Below, in pieces: positions 7,415 to 14,633 of a stretch of 23,531 nt of DNA; positions within the stretch are counted from its first letter, which is position 1, and every line of letters starts with the position of its first letter. Location: assembly GCA_965657195.1 (NCBI GenBank), contig CBFHNK010000023.1:1-23531 (forward strand). The letters are read 5' to 3'. This DNA is from TMED14 sp965657195. Its GTDB lineage: Bacteria; Bacteroidota; Bacteroidia; Flavobacteriales; Schleiferiaceae. Under the pieces are notes generated by a model. That model searched no databases. It was not told where the DNA came from and saw nothing but the letters and a program-made list of their open reading frames with translations. A program made the position numbers and the translations under genes.

Positions 7415-7437
7415 GACTCAACTAGCTTGGGTTTGGA

Positions 7438-8127
7438 TTACCGAACTGCACTCTGAATAAAGACCTGCAGAATTGGGTGGTTTGGATGGGCTTCGCTCAT
7501 GGCATCCGCCGTGGTGCGAATCAATTCTGCGTCCTGGTCGGGATTGAACAGTGGGTAGTTTCCGACAGACTGGTAGATCGCAAAGATGTTGGCGAGTGAC
7601 GCGGGTTCTTCGGTGATCATGGCTTCGAGGTCCTTGCGGTGCTTTTCGACGCGCGCTTGGTATCGGGCGAACAGAAGCGCGTTCTTCTCGGCAACGTCAG
7701 GCAGACCTTGGTAGGTTTGGGCTTCGGCATCGAGGCTGTCCATCAGCATTGCTGAGTGGCGAAGTGGTTGATAGTGGGCCAACAGGCGCTCAGACAGGGG
7801 TGAACCAGTAAGGCTGTAGGTCGTGATGTTGTTGGCCACGCTTACTTCGCCTTCGATGTCGTCCCCGCGCTCGATTCCGAGGCGCAGGCTACCGTTGTTG
7901 TCAAACGCAAACGCATAAAAGGTCGAACCTGAACTGTCAAGCGGAAGCTCGATGTCCATCACACCGTCAGTCAACTGCAGCGTGTCCCAAGAGTAGAGGC
8001 GGTCTGGGTCGATGCGGTAGATGATGACCTCTTTGGCTCCGGCAACTTGGAGTTCAACAGGTACGAGGTCGCCGCCGGTGCAGGCAGCCAAAAAGAGCGC
8101 AGGAGCGCTGAGCCAAAGTTTGTTCAT
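7438..8127 (-). CDS. Putative lipoprotein, DUF4369/TlpA N-terminal-like domain, no thioredoxin domain
   Basis: 229 residues from the ATG at 8125-8127, chosen because it gives a clean lipoprotein signal with lipobox LAAC (Cys16); the open frame extends further but that part is not signal-like. The mature protein has a beta-rich part (about 20-110: VELQVAGAKEVIIYRI, then a repeated strand pattern and TGSPLSERLLAHY) and an alpha-helical part ending in ASLANIFAIYQ and HPNHPILQVF. This order resembles the DUF4369 N-terminal region of Bacteroidota TlpA-family disulfide reductases, but the protein stops where the thioredoxin domain would begin and has no C-x-x-C. It starts 13 bases after the gatB stop and is followed by a strong terminator, so it is the last gene of the miaA-lpxK-gatB transcript. 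Function unknown; family assignment from memory. Confidence 0.78.
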   Translation of the reverse strand: MNKLWLSAPALFLAACTGGDLVPVELQVAGAKEVIIYRIDPDRLYSWDTLQLTDGVMDIELPLDSSGSTFYAFAFDNNGSLRLGIERGDDIEGEVSVANNITTYSLTGSPLSERLLAHYQPLRHSAMLMDSLDAEAQTYQGLPDVAEKNALLFARYQARVEKHRKDLEAMITEEPASLANIFAIYQSVGNYPLFNPDQDAELIRTTADAMSEAHPNHPILQVFIQSAVR

Positions 8128-8140
8128 GGCGGGTGGGGGA

Positions 8141-9583
8141 TTATTGATCGAGTTGATTTTTGAGGAGCTCTGTCGTGACTTTGGGGTCGGCCGCACCGCG
8201 GCTCCGCTTCATGACTTCGCCCATAAAGAGTCCGATGAGGCCTTTTTTGCCCGAGCGGTACTCGGCCACTTTTTCGGGCCAATCGGCCAGGACGGCGTCG
8301 ACAATACCCTGAAGGGCGCTGGCGTCGCTTTGCTGCACGAGGCCAAGCTCTTCGGCCAAGGCTTTGGGGTCGGAATCCGGACGGTCTGCCAAGTGCCCAA
8401 AAATTTGCTGGGCGGCACTGTGGCTCACGGTGCGCGACTCAATGAGGCCAATTAAGGCTGCGAGTCGGGCAGCCTGAACCGGGAGGCGATCGATGCCCAT
8501 GGCGCGTTCGTTGAGCCAGCCCGCAATCGGTCCGCTGATCCAGTTGGCTGCGGTTTTGGCCGGTGAACCCGCGGCAACCACGGCGTCAAAATAAGTGGCA
8601 GTGGCCTTGTCGTCGGTGAGCAGTTGGGCGTCGTACTCAGAAAGTCCCAATTCCTTCTGGTAGCGGGCTTGACGGGCACGAGGAAGTTCTGGCAGACTCG
8701 CTCGCTGCAACTCAATCCCCTCCGGAGTCAGTCGCACTGGGGCGAGGTCGGGTTCGGTAAAGTAGCGGTAGTCGTTGGCGTCCTCTTTGATTCGCAGGAC
8801 GGTGGTTACGCCCTTACCCGAATCAAACGTACGGGTCTCTTGGTAAATGGTCTCGCCGGCTTCGACTGCGGCAACTTGGCGCTGAAACTCAAAGTCGATC
8901 GCCTTCTGCACGTGGCGAAAGGAGTTCAGGTTTTTGACTTCGACTTTGGTTCCGAATTGTGCGCGGCCCACAGGGCGAACCGAAATATTGACGTCGCAGC
9001 GCAGCGAGCCCTCTTCCATGTTGCCGTCAGAAATGTCGAGGTAGCGCACGAGCTGGCGAATCTCAGACAGGTAGGCATAGGCCTCTTCGCCGTTGCGCAG
9101 GTGTGGCTCCGATACGATTTCGAGCAGCGGAACCCCAGCGCGGTTGAAGTCGAGCAGCGAGTGAAAAGGGTCGAGGTCGTGGATGGATTTGCCCGTGTCC
9201 TCTTCCATGTGAATGCGCGTCAACCCGATGGATTTGGGTCCGACCGAGGTCTCGATGGCCACGGCTCCGCCGTTGCAGATCGGAGTCTCGTGCTGCGTGA
9301 TCTGGTAGCCCTTGGTGAGGTCGGGGTAGAAGTAGTTCTTGCGGGCGTACTCGTTGTACTCGCGAATCGTGCAGCCCAACGCGAGACCCAAACGGGTAGC
9401 GGCGGTAACGACGCCCCAGTTTGCGCGCGGAAGCGCTCCGGGCAACCCCAGCGAAACCGGGCTTACCTGGGTATTCGGTGCGCCACCGTAGTCGTAGCCT
9501 TCACCGGCATAAGCCTTACTCTTGGTACTCAGCTGAACGTGTACCTCTAGGCCAATTACGGCCTCGTAGCCCTTGTGCGTCAT
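8141..9583 (-). CDS. gatB: Asp/Glu-tRNA(Asn/Gln) amidotransferase subunit B
   Basis: 480 residues, normal for GatB. With GatA and GatC it converts Glu-tRNA(Gln) and/or Asp-tRNA(Asn) to the amidated forms; GatB binds the tRNA and activates the acyl group. VIGLEVHVQL is at 9-18, PNTQVSPVSLGLPGALP from about residue 36, and HMEEDTGKSIHD plus DFNRAGVPLLEIVSEP further on, all typical. The C-terminus carries the YqeY-like tail (GLFMGEVMKRSRGAADPKV). The frame is open far upstream, but the family start MTHKGYEAVIGLEVH fixes the ATG at 9581-9583. This ATG overlaps the lpxK stop by four bases. TACCTTTG lies five bases before it, within lpxK. No gatA or gatC is nearby, which is common in this group. 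Confidence 0.98.
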   Translation of the reverse strand: MTHKGYEAVIGLEVHVQLSTKSKAYAGEGYDYGGAPNTQVSPVSLGLPGALPRANWGVVTAATRLGLALGCTIREYNEYARKNYFYPDLTKGYQITQHETPICNGGAVAIETSVGPKSIGLTRIHMEEDTGKSIHDLDPFHSLLDFNRAGVPLLEIVSEPHLRNGEEAYAYLSEIRQLVRYLDISDGNMEEGSLRCDVNISVRPVGRAQFGTKVEVKNLNSFRHVQKAIDFEFQRQVAAVEAGETIYQETRTFDSGKGVTTVLRIKEDANDYRYFTEPDLAPVRLTPEGIELQRASLPELPRARQARYQKELGLSEYDAQLLTDDKATATYFDAVVAAGSPAKTAANWISGPIAGWLNERAMGIDRLPVQAARLAALIGLIESRTVSHSAAQQIFGHLADRPDSDPKALAEELGLVQQSDASALQGIVDAVLADWPEKVAEYRSGKKGLIGLFMGEVMKRSRGAADPKVTTELLKNQLDQ

Positions 9584-10635
9584 GCCGACAAAGGTACGCG
9601 GAACCCTCGGGCCTTCCATTCCCGTTCGAGCCATTTCAGCAGTCGGGGTCCGTCGTCGTCGAGTACGATTTCGTGCGGAAGCACGTACACCGAAATTCCC
9701 GCCCATTCGCGGGGCTTTGCACCCATTCGGGCGCGGTCTTTTTTGGTGGTCACGATGCTCGTAATTCCCTGCTCGCGGCACTTTTGGGCGATGGACTTCA
9801 CGACCGACGGGCGGTAGGGCTCGTGGTCGGCCAGCACCATGGCTTCGGCCATCGGAACCAGTCGGCGCACCCCTGCAAGAAAGACGGCGGGTTGGCCAAT
9901 TCCGCAAAGGGCCAGGGCATTGAGGGTTTGACCAGCTTGCCAGATGGGGGCATCCCACTGGGGCAGAGGGTCTCCGTAACGTTCCCAACTGCAAAAGAGC
10001 TCTTGCTCAGGCCGCAAGTCGAGCTTGGCCCGAATGTCAAGGCGGGTCAACGGATCCACAGGTCCTGGGCAGCGCGTGACGACCACGGCATGCGCACGAC
10101 GGGCGGCCGAAGGATGCTCGCGCAAGCGTCCGGCAGGAACCACGTGGTCCTGGGTATACCACTGACCAAACGGGCACACCAATAGGCTCAAGGCAGTCTC
10201 AACGCCTCGGTGCTGAAAGGCGTCGTCGAGCACCACGACTCCGTGGCGGCCCATTTCACGAAGGGCATCGGCCCGCTGCTGGGCGACCACGACGTGTACG
10301 TCGGTGCTGTGTCCAAAGTGCTGGCGCACCATGAGGGCTTCGTCGCCGACATCCTGCGGACGGTCTTCGAGCTGCACTTCACGCACGTCCTTGGTGCGGC
10401 GGCCGTAGCCTCGACTTAGGTAGTACACGGGGTCGACCTTAAAGTGAAGCTGTTCCATCAACCACAGGCTGAGGGGTGTTTTGCCGGTCCCACCCAGGTG
10501 AAGGTTGCCGACGGCCAGGGTGGCAATTTGGGGCTGGTAGGGCGTGCGAATCCGCCAGCGGTACCAGGCGGCGTGGAGCCAAGCGCCGAGCGCGTACACC
10601 CACGAAATCGGAATCAGCAGCTTACGCACGATCAT
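9580..10635 (-). CDS. lpxK: Tetraacyldisaccharide 4'-kinase (lipid A)
   Basis: 351 residues, usual length. LpxK phosphorylates the lipid A disaccharide precursor at the inner membrane, so the cell makes lipopolysaccharide. The P-loop VGNLHLGGTGKTP is at 42-54, preceded by a membrane-associated N-terminal helix (residues 5-25). RGYGRRT and DDAFQHR, both typical of LpxK, follow. The ATG at 10633-10635 is chosen because MIVRKLLIPISWVYALGAW matches the family start; the longer frame runs through miaA. The gene overlaps miaA by 14 bases and gatB by four. TACCTTCG, seven of eight to the -7 pattern, sits five bases before the ATG inside miaA. Confidence 0.96.
   Translation of the reverse strand: MIVRKLLIPISWVYALGAWLHAAWYRWRIRTPYQPQIATLAVGNLHLGGTGKTPLSLWLMEQLHFKVDPVYYLSRGYGRRTKDVREVQLEDRPQDVGDEALMVRQHFGHSTDVHVVVAQQRADALREMGRHGVVVLDDAFQHRGVETALSLLVCPFGQWYTQDHVVPAGRLREHPSAARRAHAVVVTRCPGPVDPLTRLDIRAKLDLRPEQELFCSWERYGDPLPQWDAPIWQAGQTLNALALCGIGQPAVFLAGVRRLVPMAEAMVLADHEPYRPSVVKSIAQKCREQGITSIVTTKKDRARMGAKPREWAGISVYVLPHEIVLDDDGPRLLKWLEREWKARGFRVPLSA
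9589..9596 (-). promoter_or_regulatory. TACCTTTG box before gatB, inside lpxK
   Basis: Full match to TAnnTTTG on the minus strand, five bases before the gatB ATG. It falls within the last codons of lpxK (coding for Val-Pro-Leu). It may be an internal promoter or another start-associated signal; I see no good -33 element. Confidence 0.5.
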
Positions 10636-11524
10636 GGGTGCGAAGGTAGTTCCAGGCGTCGGCTGCGGGAACCTGCAACGCCTCAGTTCGCTTGGCCAGC
10701 CAGGTTTTTTGCCGCTTGGCGTACTGACGGGTGCGGAGCGTAATGCGGTCTGCCATTTGGGCGTCGTCGTGCACGGGGGCTCCGGGCTCGTAAAATTCAC
10801 GGTAGCCCACGGTGTGCAGCGGGGTGAGGTGCGCCCACACCTGCAGGCCCATAGCTTCGTCGCGAAGTCCGTCGGCCATCATTTGGCGGCTGCGCTGGGT
10901 GATCCGGGCCTCGAGCCAGTCCATGGGCGCGTCGAGCACGACTTCGTACACGGGCAGGGGCCACGCTCGCGAAGCCGATCCACGGCGCTGCTGCGAGTAG
11001 GGGATGCCGGTCAACGCGATGACTTCAAGGGCGCGCACTACGCGGCGCCCGTTCTGCAGGTCGGCCGACGCGGCATACGAGGGGTCCAAACGCTGCAGTT
11101 CGGCGGTAAGTTCTAAGGGGTTTGAAATCCAACGGTGTTCGAGGTCCGCGCGCAATGCGGGGTCCGCGGGAGGCATGGGGTCGAGCCCCTCGAGCAGGGC
11201 CATCGCATAGAGTCCGGATCCGCCGGCGACAACGGCGCTTCCGGTCCGGGCGATCACGTCGCGCAGCACGGGTTCGGCCCACTCGGCGTAGCTCGCCGCG
11301 GTTAACGGCTCGTGGATGCTGTGGCTCGCGATTCCGTGGTGCGGAACCGCCGCGCGTTCCGCGGCGCTGGGGCGCGCAACGCCGATGCTGAGCTCGCGGT
11401 ACACCTGCCGAGCGTCGCAGTTGATGACCTCGGTTCCGAGAAACTGCGCCAGCTCAATGGCCAACGCGGTTTTACCCGACGCGGTCGGGCCGTGCAGCAT
11501 CCAAATGGCGGGCTCCAACTTCAT
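10622..11524 (-). CDS. miaA: tRNA dimethylallyltransferase
   Basis: 300 residues, normal length. MiaA adds the dimethylallyl group to A37 of tRNAs that read codons starting with U. The P-loop GPTASGKT is at 12-19. DARQVYRELSIGVARPS follows and corresponds to the D-S-x-Q-x-Y-x-x-x-x-I-G-T-A-K-P motif, here with Cys-Asp before Ala-Arg. NGRRVVRALEVIALTG and RTRQYAKRQKTW, both characteristic, are further on. The ATG at 11522-11524 gives the normal short N-terminus. It overlaps lpxK by 14 bases and probably leads the transcript miaA-lpxK-gatB-lipoprotein. TACCTTCG, seven of eight to TAnnTTTG, lies four bases before the ATG. Confidence 0.97.
   Translation of the reverse strand: MKLEPAIWMLHGPTASGKTALAIELAQFLGTEVINCDARQVYRELSIGVARPSAAERAAVPHHGIASHSIHEPLTAASYAEWAEPVLRDVIARTGSAVVAGGSGLYAMALLEGLDPMPPADPALRADLEHRWISNPLELTAELQRLDPSYAASADLQNGRRVVRALEVIALTGIPYSQQRRGSASRAWPLPVYEVVLDAPMDWLEARITQRSRQMMADGLRDEAMGLQVWAHLTPLHTVGYREFYEPGAPVHDDAQMADRITLRTRQYAKRQKTWLAKRTEALQVPAADAWNYLRTHDRA
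10641..10648 (-). promoter_or_regulatory. TACCTTCG box before lpxK, inside miaA
   Basis: Seven of eight to TAnnTTTG on the minus strand, five bases before the lpxK ATG, in the miaA 3' coding end. The same variant octamer occurs before miaA itself. Confidence 0.35.
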
Positions 11525-11528
11525 CTTG

Positions 11529-11536
11529 CGAAGGTA
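11529..11536 (-). promoter_or_regulatory. TACCTTCG box before miaA
   Basis: Seven of eight to TAnnTTTG on the minus strand, four bases before the miaA ATG in a 39-base divergent gap. Since miaA is first in its operon, this is the best promoter candidate in that gap. Confidence 0.45.
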
Positions 11537-11552
11537 GCATCCGAAAATTCCG

Positions 11553-11560
11553 TATATTTA
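11553..11560 (+). promoter_or_regulatory. TATATTTA box before the 108-residue gene
   Basis: Seven of eight to TAnnTTTG, three bases before the ATG at 11564. It lies in the same short divergent gap as the miaA box. Confidence 0.35.
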
Positions 11561-11563
11561 AGT

Positions 11564-11890
11564 ATGGAGTTTGTGGCACATCCTGAAAATCGGTCGGCCT
11601 ACCGCCTCATTGAGCGGCAGGATTTGAGTGGATTGCATTTTGAGGATGGCGATGTGCACTCGAGCGAAGAGCTGCGCCATGCTCGGTGGCAACTGCTGCA
11701 TAAGGCCACCTTTGAGGGCAATGTTGAGGAGCGCAAAGTGACGATTTACGTCACGGCACAAGAGGGGCATTTCGCCATTCATACCACGCTGTGGGCTTGC
11801 GCCGAAGACAAAGTGGTGTTCAAAAACGGCGAAGAACTACCGATTCGCGCCATAAACGCGGTCGAGTTTCACCACTCGTCCGAAGAGTAG
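11564..11890 (+). CDS. Small conserved-looking protein of unknown function
   Basis: 108 residues from the ATG at 11564; the open frame extends upstream only across antisense miaA. No signal peptide or membrane segment, so probably cytoplasmic; acidic, His-rich tail (EFHHSSEE). The second half has alternating strands: KVTIYVTAQEGHFAIHTTLWACAEDKVV, then FKNGEELPIRAINAVEF. From memory, Flavobacteria carry a small protein with a T-T-[LV]-W-A ... [IL]-P-[IL]-x-x-I pattern like this, often near miaA, but I cannot name a family. It starts 39 bases from miaA (divergent) and its end overlaps the convergent pRiA4b ORF-3-like gene by 22 bases. Function unknown. Confidence 0.75.
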   Translation: MEFVAHPENRSAYRLIERQDLSGLHFEDGDVHSSEELRHARWQLLHKATFEGNVEERKVTIYVTAQEGHFAIHTTLWACAEDKVVFKNGEELPIRAINAVEFHHSSEE

Positions 11891-12387
11891 CCGTCGGCCA
11901 AGTCGTCTTCGTCGAAACCGTACTCGTCGTCGTCCTCGTCAAAGTCATCGTCAAGGCTGCCGCCCAGTCCGTCGCCGCCGTACTGCAGTTCAGGGGCGGT
12001 GTCGGGGCGAATTCCGTACGAGAGCACGACTTCGGGGTCGCCGCACTCGCGATCTTCGTGGCGCACGAATTCGACGAGAAAGCTCCACATTTCGAGAAAG
12101 TCGTACACAAACAAAAGTCGCTGGCCCGGAGCACCAAGTACTTCGCCCACACTTAGGGCGGCCATGCTTGGGCCAACGGCAGGATCCATGGACATCAAGG
12201 GAATTTCGTCGCCCTGGTTCCATTCTGCGTCGGTGCGGTAGAACGAAGCCATTTGGCCGGAATTCAGCGTAAATGCCGCGGCAATCGCGCGGTGTGCTTC
12301 CTCTAGCGTGGCAGATGACGAGATAGCTACATCGCGAAAGATGTCCTCTTCGGTGTTCAAAATGGCGCGTACAACCGTGGTGCTCAT
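11869..12387 (-). CDS. Plasmid pRiA4b ORF-3-like protein with acidic tail
   Basis: 172 residues. The N-terminal two thirds (RAILNTEEDIFRDVAISSSATLEEAHRAIAAAF, then MASFYRTDAEWNQGDEIPL) look like the pRiA4b ORF-3 / IS1096 passenger fold: a short strand pair, a helix and a conserved aromatic-rich loop. RLLFVYDFLEMWSFLVEF matches the Y-x-[FY]-D-x-x-D-x-W-x-x-x-[IVL] motif in altered form. The last 35 residues are almost only Asp, Glu, Gly, Ser and Tyr. The molecular role of this family is unknown. The ATG overlaps the cca stop by four bases, so it is translated with cca. The stop lies inside the end of the convergent 108-residue gene. I see no transposase, so despite the family name this looks chromosomal. 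Confidence 0.8.
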   Translation of the reverse strand: MSTTVVRAILNTEEDIFRDVAISSSATLEEAHRAIAAAFTLNSGQMASFYRTDAEWNQGDEIPLMSMDPAVGPSMAALSVGEVLGAPGQRLLFVYDFLEMWSFLVEFVRHEDRECGDPEVVLSYGIRPDTAPELQYGGDGLGGSLDDDFDEDDDEYGFDEDDLADGYSSDEW

Positions 12388-13805
12388 GATTTCAAGGGAA
12401 TTCCGTGTTCAGCAGCCCAGGCCGTTACATAGGCCTTGGCATCGTCAAAGGTATTGGGAATCGCGCCGTCGAGAATAGCCTCGCGCACGGCGGTTTTCAT
12501 TTGGCCCACCATGGGGCCGGGGGGCAGGTCAAACCAGCTCATCAGCTGGCCTCCGTCGATCGGCGGCTGCCAGTTGCGCAGGTGGTCGCGGGCCTCTACT
12601 TCGGCCATTTTGGCCTTAACATGCTCGTAGTTGGCGAGGTAGCGAGATTTTTTGCGCGGATTCTTTGTGGTGATGTCACTCGAGCACAGAATCATCAAAT
12701 CTTCGATGTCTTCGCCCGCATCAAACAGCAGTCGGCGCACGGCGCTGTCGGTGGCGGAATCGCTTACTACCGCAATCGGACGCGAACTCATTTGGATCAG
12801 CTTGACCACATAGTCCATTCGGGCGTCCAGCGGCAGCGAAAGGCGCCTAAAGAGTTTTTTGGCCATTTTTCCGCCCAAAAATTCATGGCCGTGAAAGGTC
12901 CAGCCTGTACCTTTTAAAAATCGTTTGGTCGGAGGCTTGCCAATGTCGTGGAGCAGGGCAGCGAGGCGCAACCATACGTTTTCGGACTGCGCCGCCGTGT
13001 TGTCGACCACTTCGAGGGTATGCCAAAAGTTGTCCTTGTGCAGGTGGCCTTCGACCTCGTCGACGCCGGCAAGGGCCGCGACCTCGGGCAAGAGGACCTC
13101 CATGGCGCCGCACTGGTACATCAGGCCCAGGCCCACCGAGGGCTTCGGGCTTTCGAGAATTTTGAGCAGCTCCGTCTGAACGCGCTCGGGCGACAAAATG
13201 GCCAGCCGGTCGGCTGTGGCCTTCATTCCTTCGAGGGTGGCCTCGTCGAGGGCAAATCCGAGTTGGCTGGCGAAGCGAAGTCCGCGCAAAATGCGCAAGG
13301 GGTCGTCGCTAAACGTTTCAATCGGTTCAAGCGGGGTGCGCAGCACTTTGGACACGAGGTCTTCGCGCCCGCCAAACGGATCAAGCAACTCGCCCCAAGC
13401 GGCGCGGTGCACGCCCACGGCCATCGCGTTGATGCTAAAGTCGCGGCGGCGCTGGTCGTCTTCGAGCGTGCCGGGCTGCACGGTGGGCTTGCGCGACTCG
13501 CTCCGGTAGCTCTCGGTTCGGGCCTGAACAAATTCAATTTGCCACCCGTGCCAGGTGAACTGTGCGGTGCCAAAATTCTGGTAGACGGCGACTTTGCCCG
13601 CTTTGAGTGCGGCGGCAGCGACTTTGGCCACGGCCAGTGCATCCCCAACGACGACAAAGTCAACGTCCTTGGAGTTCTTGCGGTTCATCAAACGGTCGCG
13701 CACCCAGCCACCCACGACGTAGCAGGGCAGACCGAGTTCGTCGGCTGCGGAACCTACCGCTTGAAACAGCGGATGGTCAATCCAAGATGCATAGGGTTCC
13801 GCCAC
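12384..13805 (-). CDS. cca: CCA-adding tRNA nucleotidyltransferase with HD domain
   Basis: 473 residues. Class II nucleotidyltransferase that adds or repairs the 3' CCA of tRNAs. VVGGWVRD (30-37) and the metal ligands in DVDF (Asp47, Asp49) form the active site; RRRDFSINAMA (119-129) and DPLRILRGLRF (168-178) are family motifs. A C-terminal HD domain has HDIGK at 286-290 (His286, Asp287), suggesting an added phosphohydrolase activity, as in the bacterial HD-type family. The start is a GTG directly after the dapD TAA with no gap. A poly(A) polymerase of the same superfamily is a less likely alternative. Operon context: ruvX-dapD-cca-pRiA4b ORF-3-like. Confidence 0.95.
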   Translation of the reverse strand: MAEPYASWIDHPLFQAVGSAADELGLPCYVVGGWVRDRLMNRKNSKDVDFVVVGDALAVAKVAAAALKAGKVAVYQNFGTAQFTWHGWQIEFVQARTESYRSESRKPTVQPGTLEDDQRRRDFSINAMAVGVHRAAWGELLDPFGGREDLVSKVLRTPLEPIETFSDDPLRILRGLRFASQLGFALDEATLEGMKATADRLAILSPERVQTELLKILESPKPSVGLGLMYQCGAMEVLLPEVAALAGVDEVEGHLHKDNFWHTLEVVDNTAAQSENVWLRLAALLHDIGKPPTKRFLKGTGWTFHGHEFLGGKMAKKLFRRLSLPLDARMDYVVKLIQMSSRPIAVVSDSATDSAVRRLLFDAGEDIEDLMILCSSDITTKNPRKKSRYLANYEHVKAKMAEVEARDHLRNWQPPIDGGQLMSWFDLPPGPMVGQMKTAVREAILDGAIPNTFDDAKAYVTAWAAEHGIPLKS

Positions 13806-14633
13806 TTAGACTGCCACTTGAAATTCGCGAAGGGCGTCGTTCAGCGACGTCTTTTGGTCGGTGCTCGCCTTGCGCTGTCCGATGATCAGGGCGCAGGGGA
13901 CCTGGTAGGTTCCAGCCCCAAATTCCTTGGGAATACTGCCCGGAATCACCACGCTGCGCTCGGGAACGTAGCCGCGGTACTCGACAGGCTCGGCGCCCGT
14001 TACGTCGATAATCTTGGTTGATGCAGTCAGGACCACGTTGGCGCCCAGCACCGCTTCGCGGCCGACGCGCACGCCTTCGACGACAATGCATCGCGATCCG
14101 ATGAACGCGCCGTCTTCGATGACGACCGGTGCGGCCTGCAGGGGTTCAAGAACACCGCCGATTCCGACTCCGCCCGAAAGGTGCACGTCGGCGCCGATTT
14201 GCGCGCAGCTTCCGACCGTAGCCCACGTGTCGACCATGGTGCGCGGCCCTACGTAGGCCCCAATGTTGACGTACGAAGGCATCATGATGACGCCTGGGGC
14301 CAAATAGGCTCCGTGGCGGGCCACTGCGTGCGGAACCACGCGCACCCCAAGGGCCGCATAGTTGCGCTTCAACGGCATTTTGTCGTGGAATTCCATGGGG
14401 CCCGCTTCAAACGTTTCCATTTTGCGCTGCGGAAAGTAGAGTACCACAGCTTTTTTAATCCATTCGTTGACCTGCCAGCCTCCCTCGACGGGTTCGGCGA
14501 CGCGAAGGTCTCCGTGGTCGAGCGCAGCGATGACTTGGGCTACGGCGTTCAACGCGTTGGGGCTTTGCAGTTCGTCGCGGTGTTCCCAGACGTGTTCAAT
14601 GGTGGCGCGGACTTCGTTCCAGTTCGGATTCAT
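13806..14633 (-). CDS. dapD: 2,3,4,5-tetrahydropyridine-2,6-dicarboxylate N-succinyltransferase
   Basis: 275 residues, the normal size. It succinylates tetrahydrodipicolinate in the lysine and diaminopimelate pathway. N-terminal helical domain (EVRATIEHVWEHRDEL), then hexapeptide-repeat turns of a left-handed beta helix: APGVIMMPSYVNIGAYVG, GTMVDTWATVGSCAQIG-like, HLSGGVGIGGVLEPLQAAPV, and EDGAFIGSRCIVVEGVRVG. The start MNPNWNEVRATIE fixes the ATG at 14631-14633, which overlaps the ruvX stop by four bases. The open frame extends into ruvX but is not DapD-like there. The succinylase branch implies that DapC and DapE are elsewhere in the genome. Confidence 0.97.
   Translation of the reverse strand: MNPNWNEVRATIEHVWEHRDELQSPNALNAVAQVIAALDHGDLRVAEPVEGGWQVNEWIKKAVVLYFPQRKMETFEAGPMEFHDKMPLKRNYAALGVRVVPHAVARHGAYLAPGVIMMPSYVNIGAYVGPRTMVDTWATVGSCAQIGADVHLSGGVGIGGVLEPLQAAPVVIEDGAFIGSRCIVVEGVRVGREAVLGANVVLTASTKIIDVTGAEPVEYRGYVPERSVVIPGSIPKEFGAGTYQVPCALIIGQRKASTDQKTSLNDALREFQVAV

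Larger units (their letters stand above)
6977..7437. other. Intergenic repeat region between convergent genes
   Basis: 461 bases with no credible gene. It holds a terminator for the T9SS gene at the left end and one for the DUF4369-like gene at the right end. Between them are an 8/9-base repeat array in opposite orientations near the two ends, four copies of a GCGAAG-centred repeat, three heptamers, and an A+T-rich core at about 7141-7230 followed by a run of seven C (7232-7238). The blocks 7041-7060 and 7351-7370 are perfect reverse complements of each other. I see no transposase or target-site duplication. Confidence 0.75.

Noticed and set aside
6977..7437. Hidden small gene or tRNA in the large gap
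   Set aside because: No frame with a signal, motif or start box, and no cloverleaf; the sequence is repeats, an A+T-rich core and two terminators.
8624..9550. Long plus-strand open frame (308 codons) opposite gatB
   Set aside because: Antisense shadow of gatB with no motif and a composition typical of reverse-strand translation.
9584..9994. N-terminal extension of GatB of 137 codons
   Set aside because: The extra part is Arg/Pro-rich, lies within lpxK in another frame, and the family start is at the ATG 9581-9583.
11869..12387. Mobile element suggested by the pRiA4b / IS1096 passenger family name
   Set aside because: No transposase, terminal repeats or composition change; the gene is tightly packed in a housekeeping operon.
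12446..12453. TACCTTTG on the minus strand followed after three bases by an ATG
   Set aside because: It lies inside cca, the ATG is out of frame and leads to a stop after a few codons; treated as a chance match. A similar chance match, TACGTTTG, lies in gatB at 8824-8831.
12948..14021. Long plus-strand open frame (357 codons) opposite cca and dapD
   Set aside because: It is antisense to two well-supported genes, has no recognisable domain, and is explained by G+C-rich codon structure leaving the opposite strand open.
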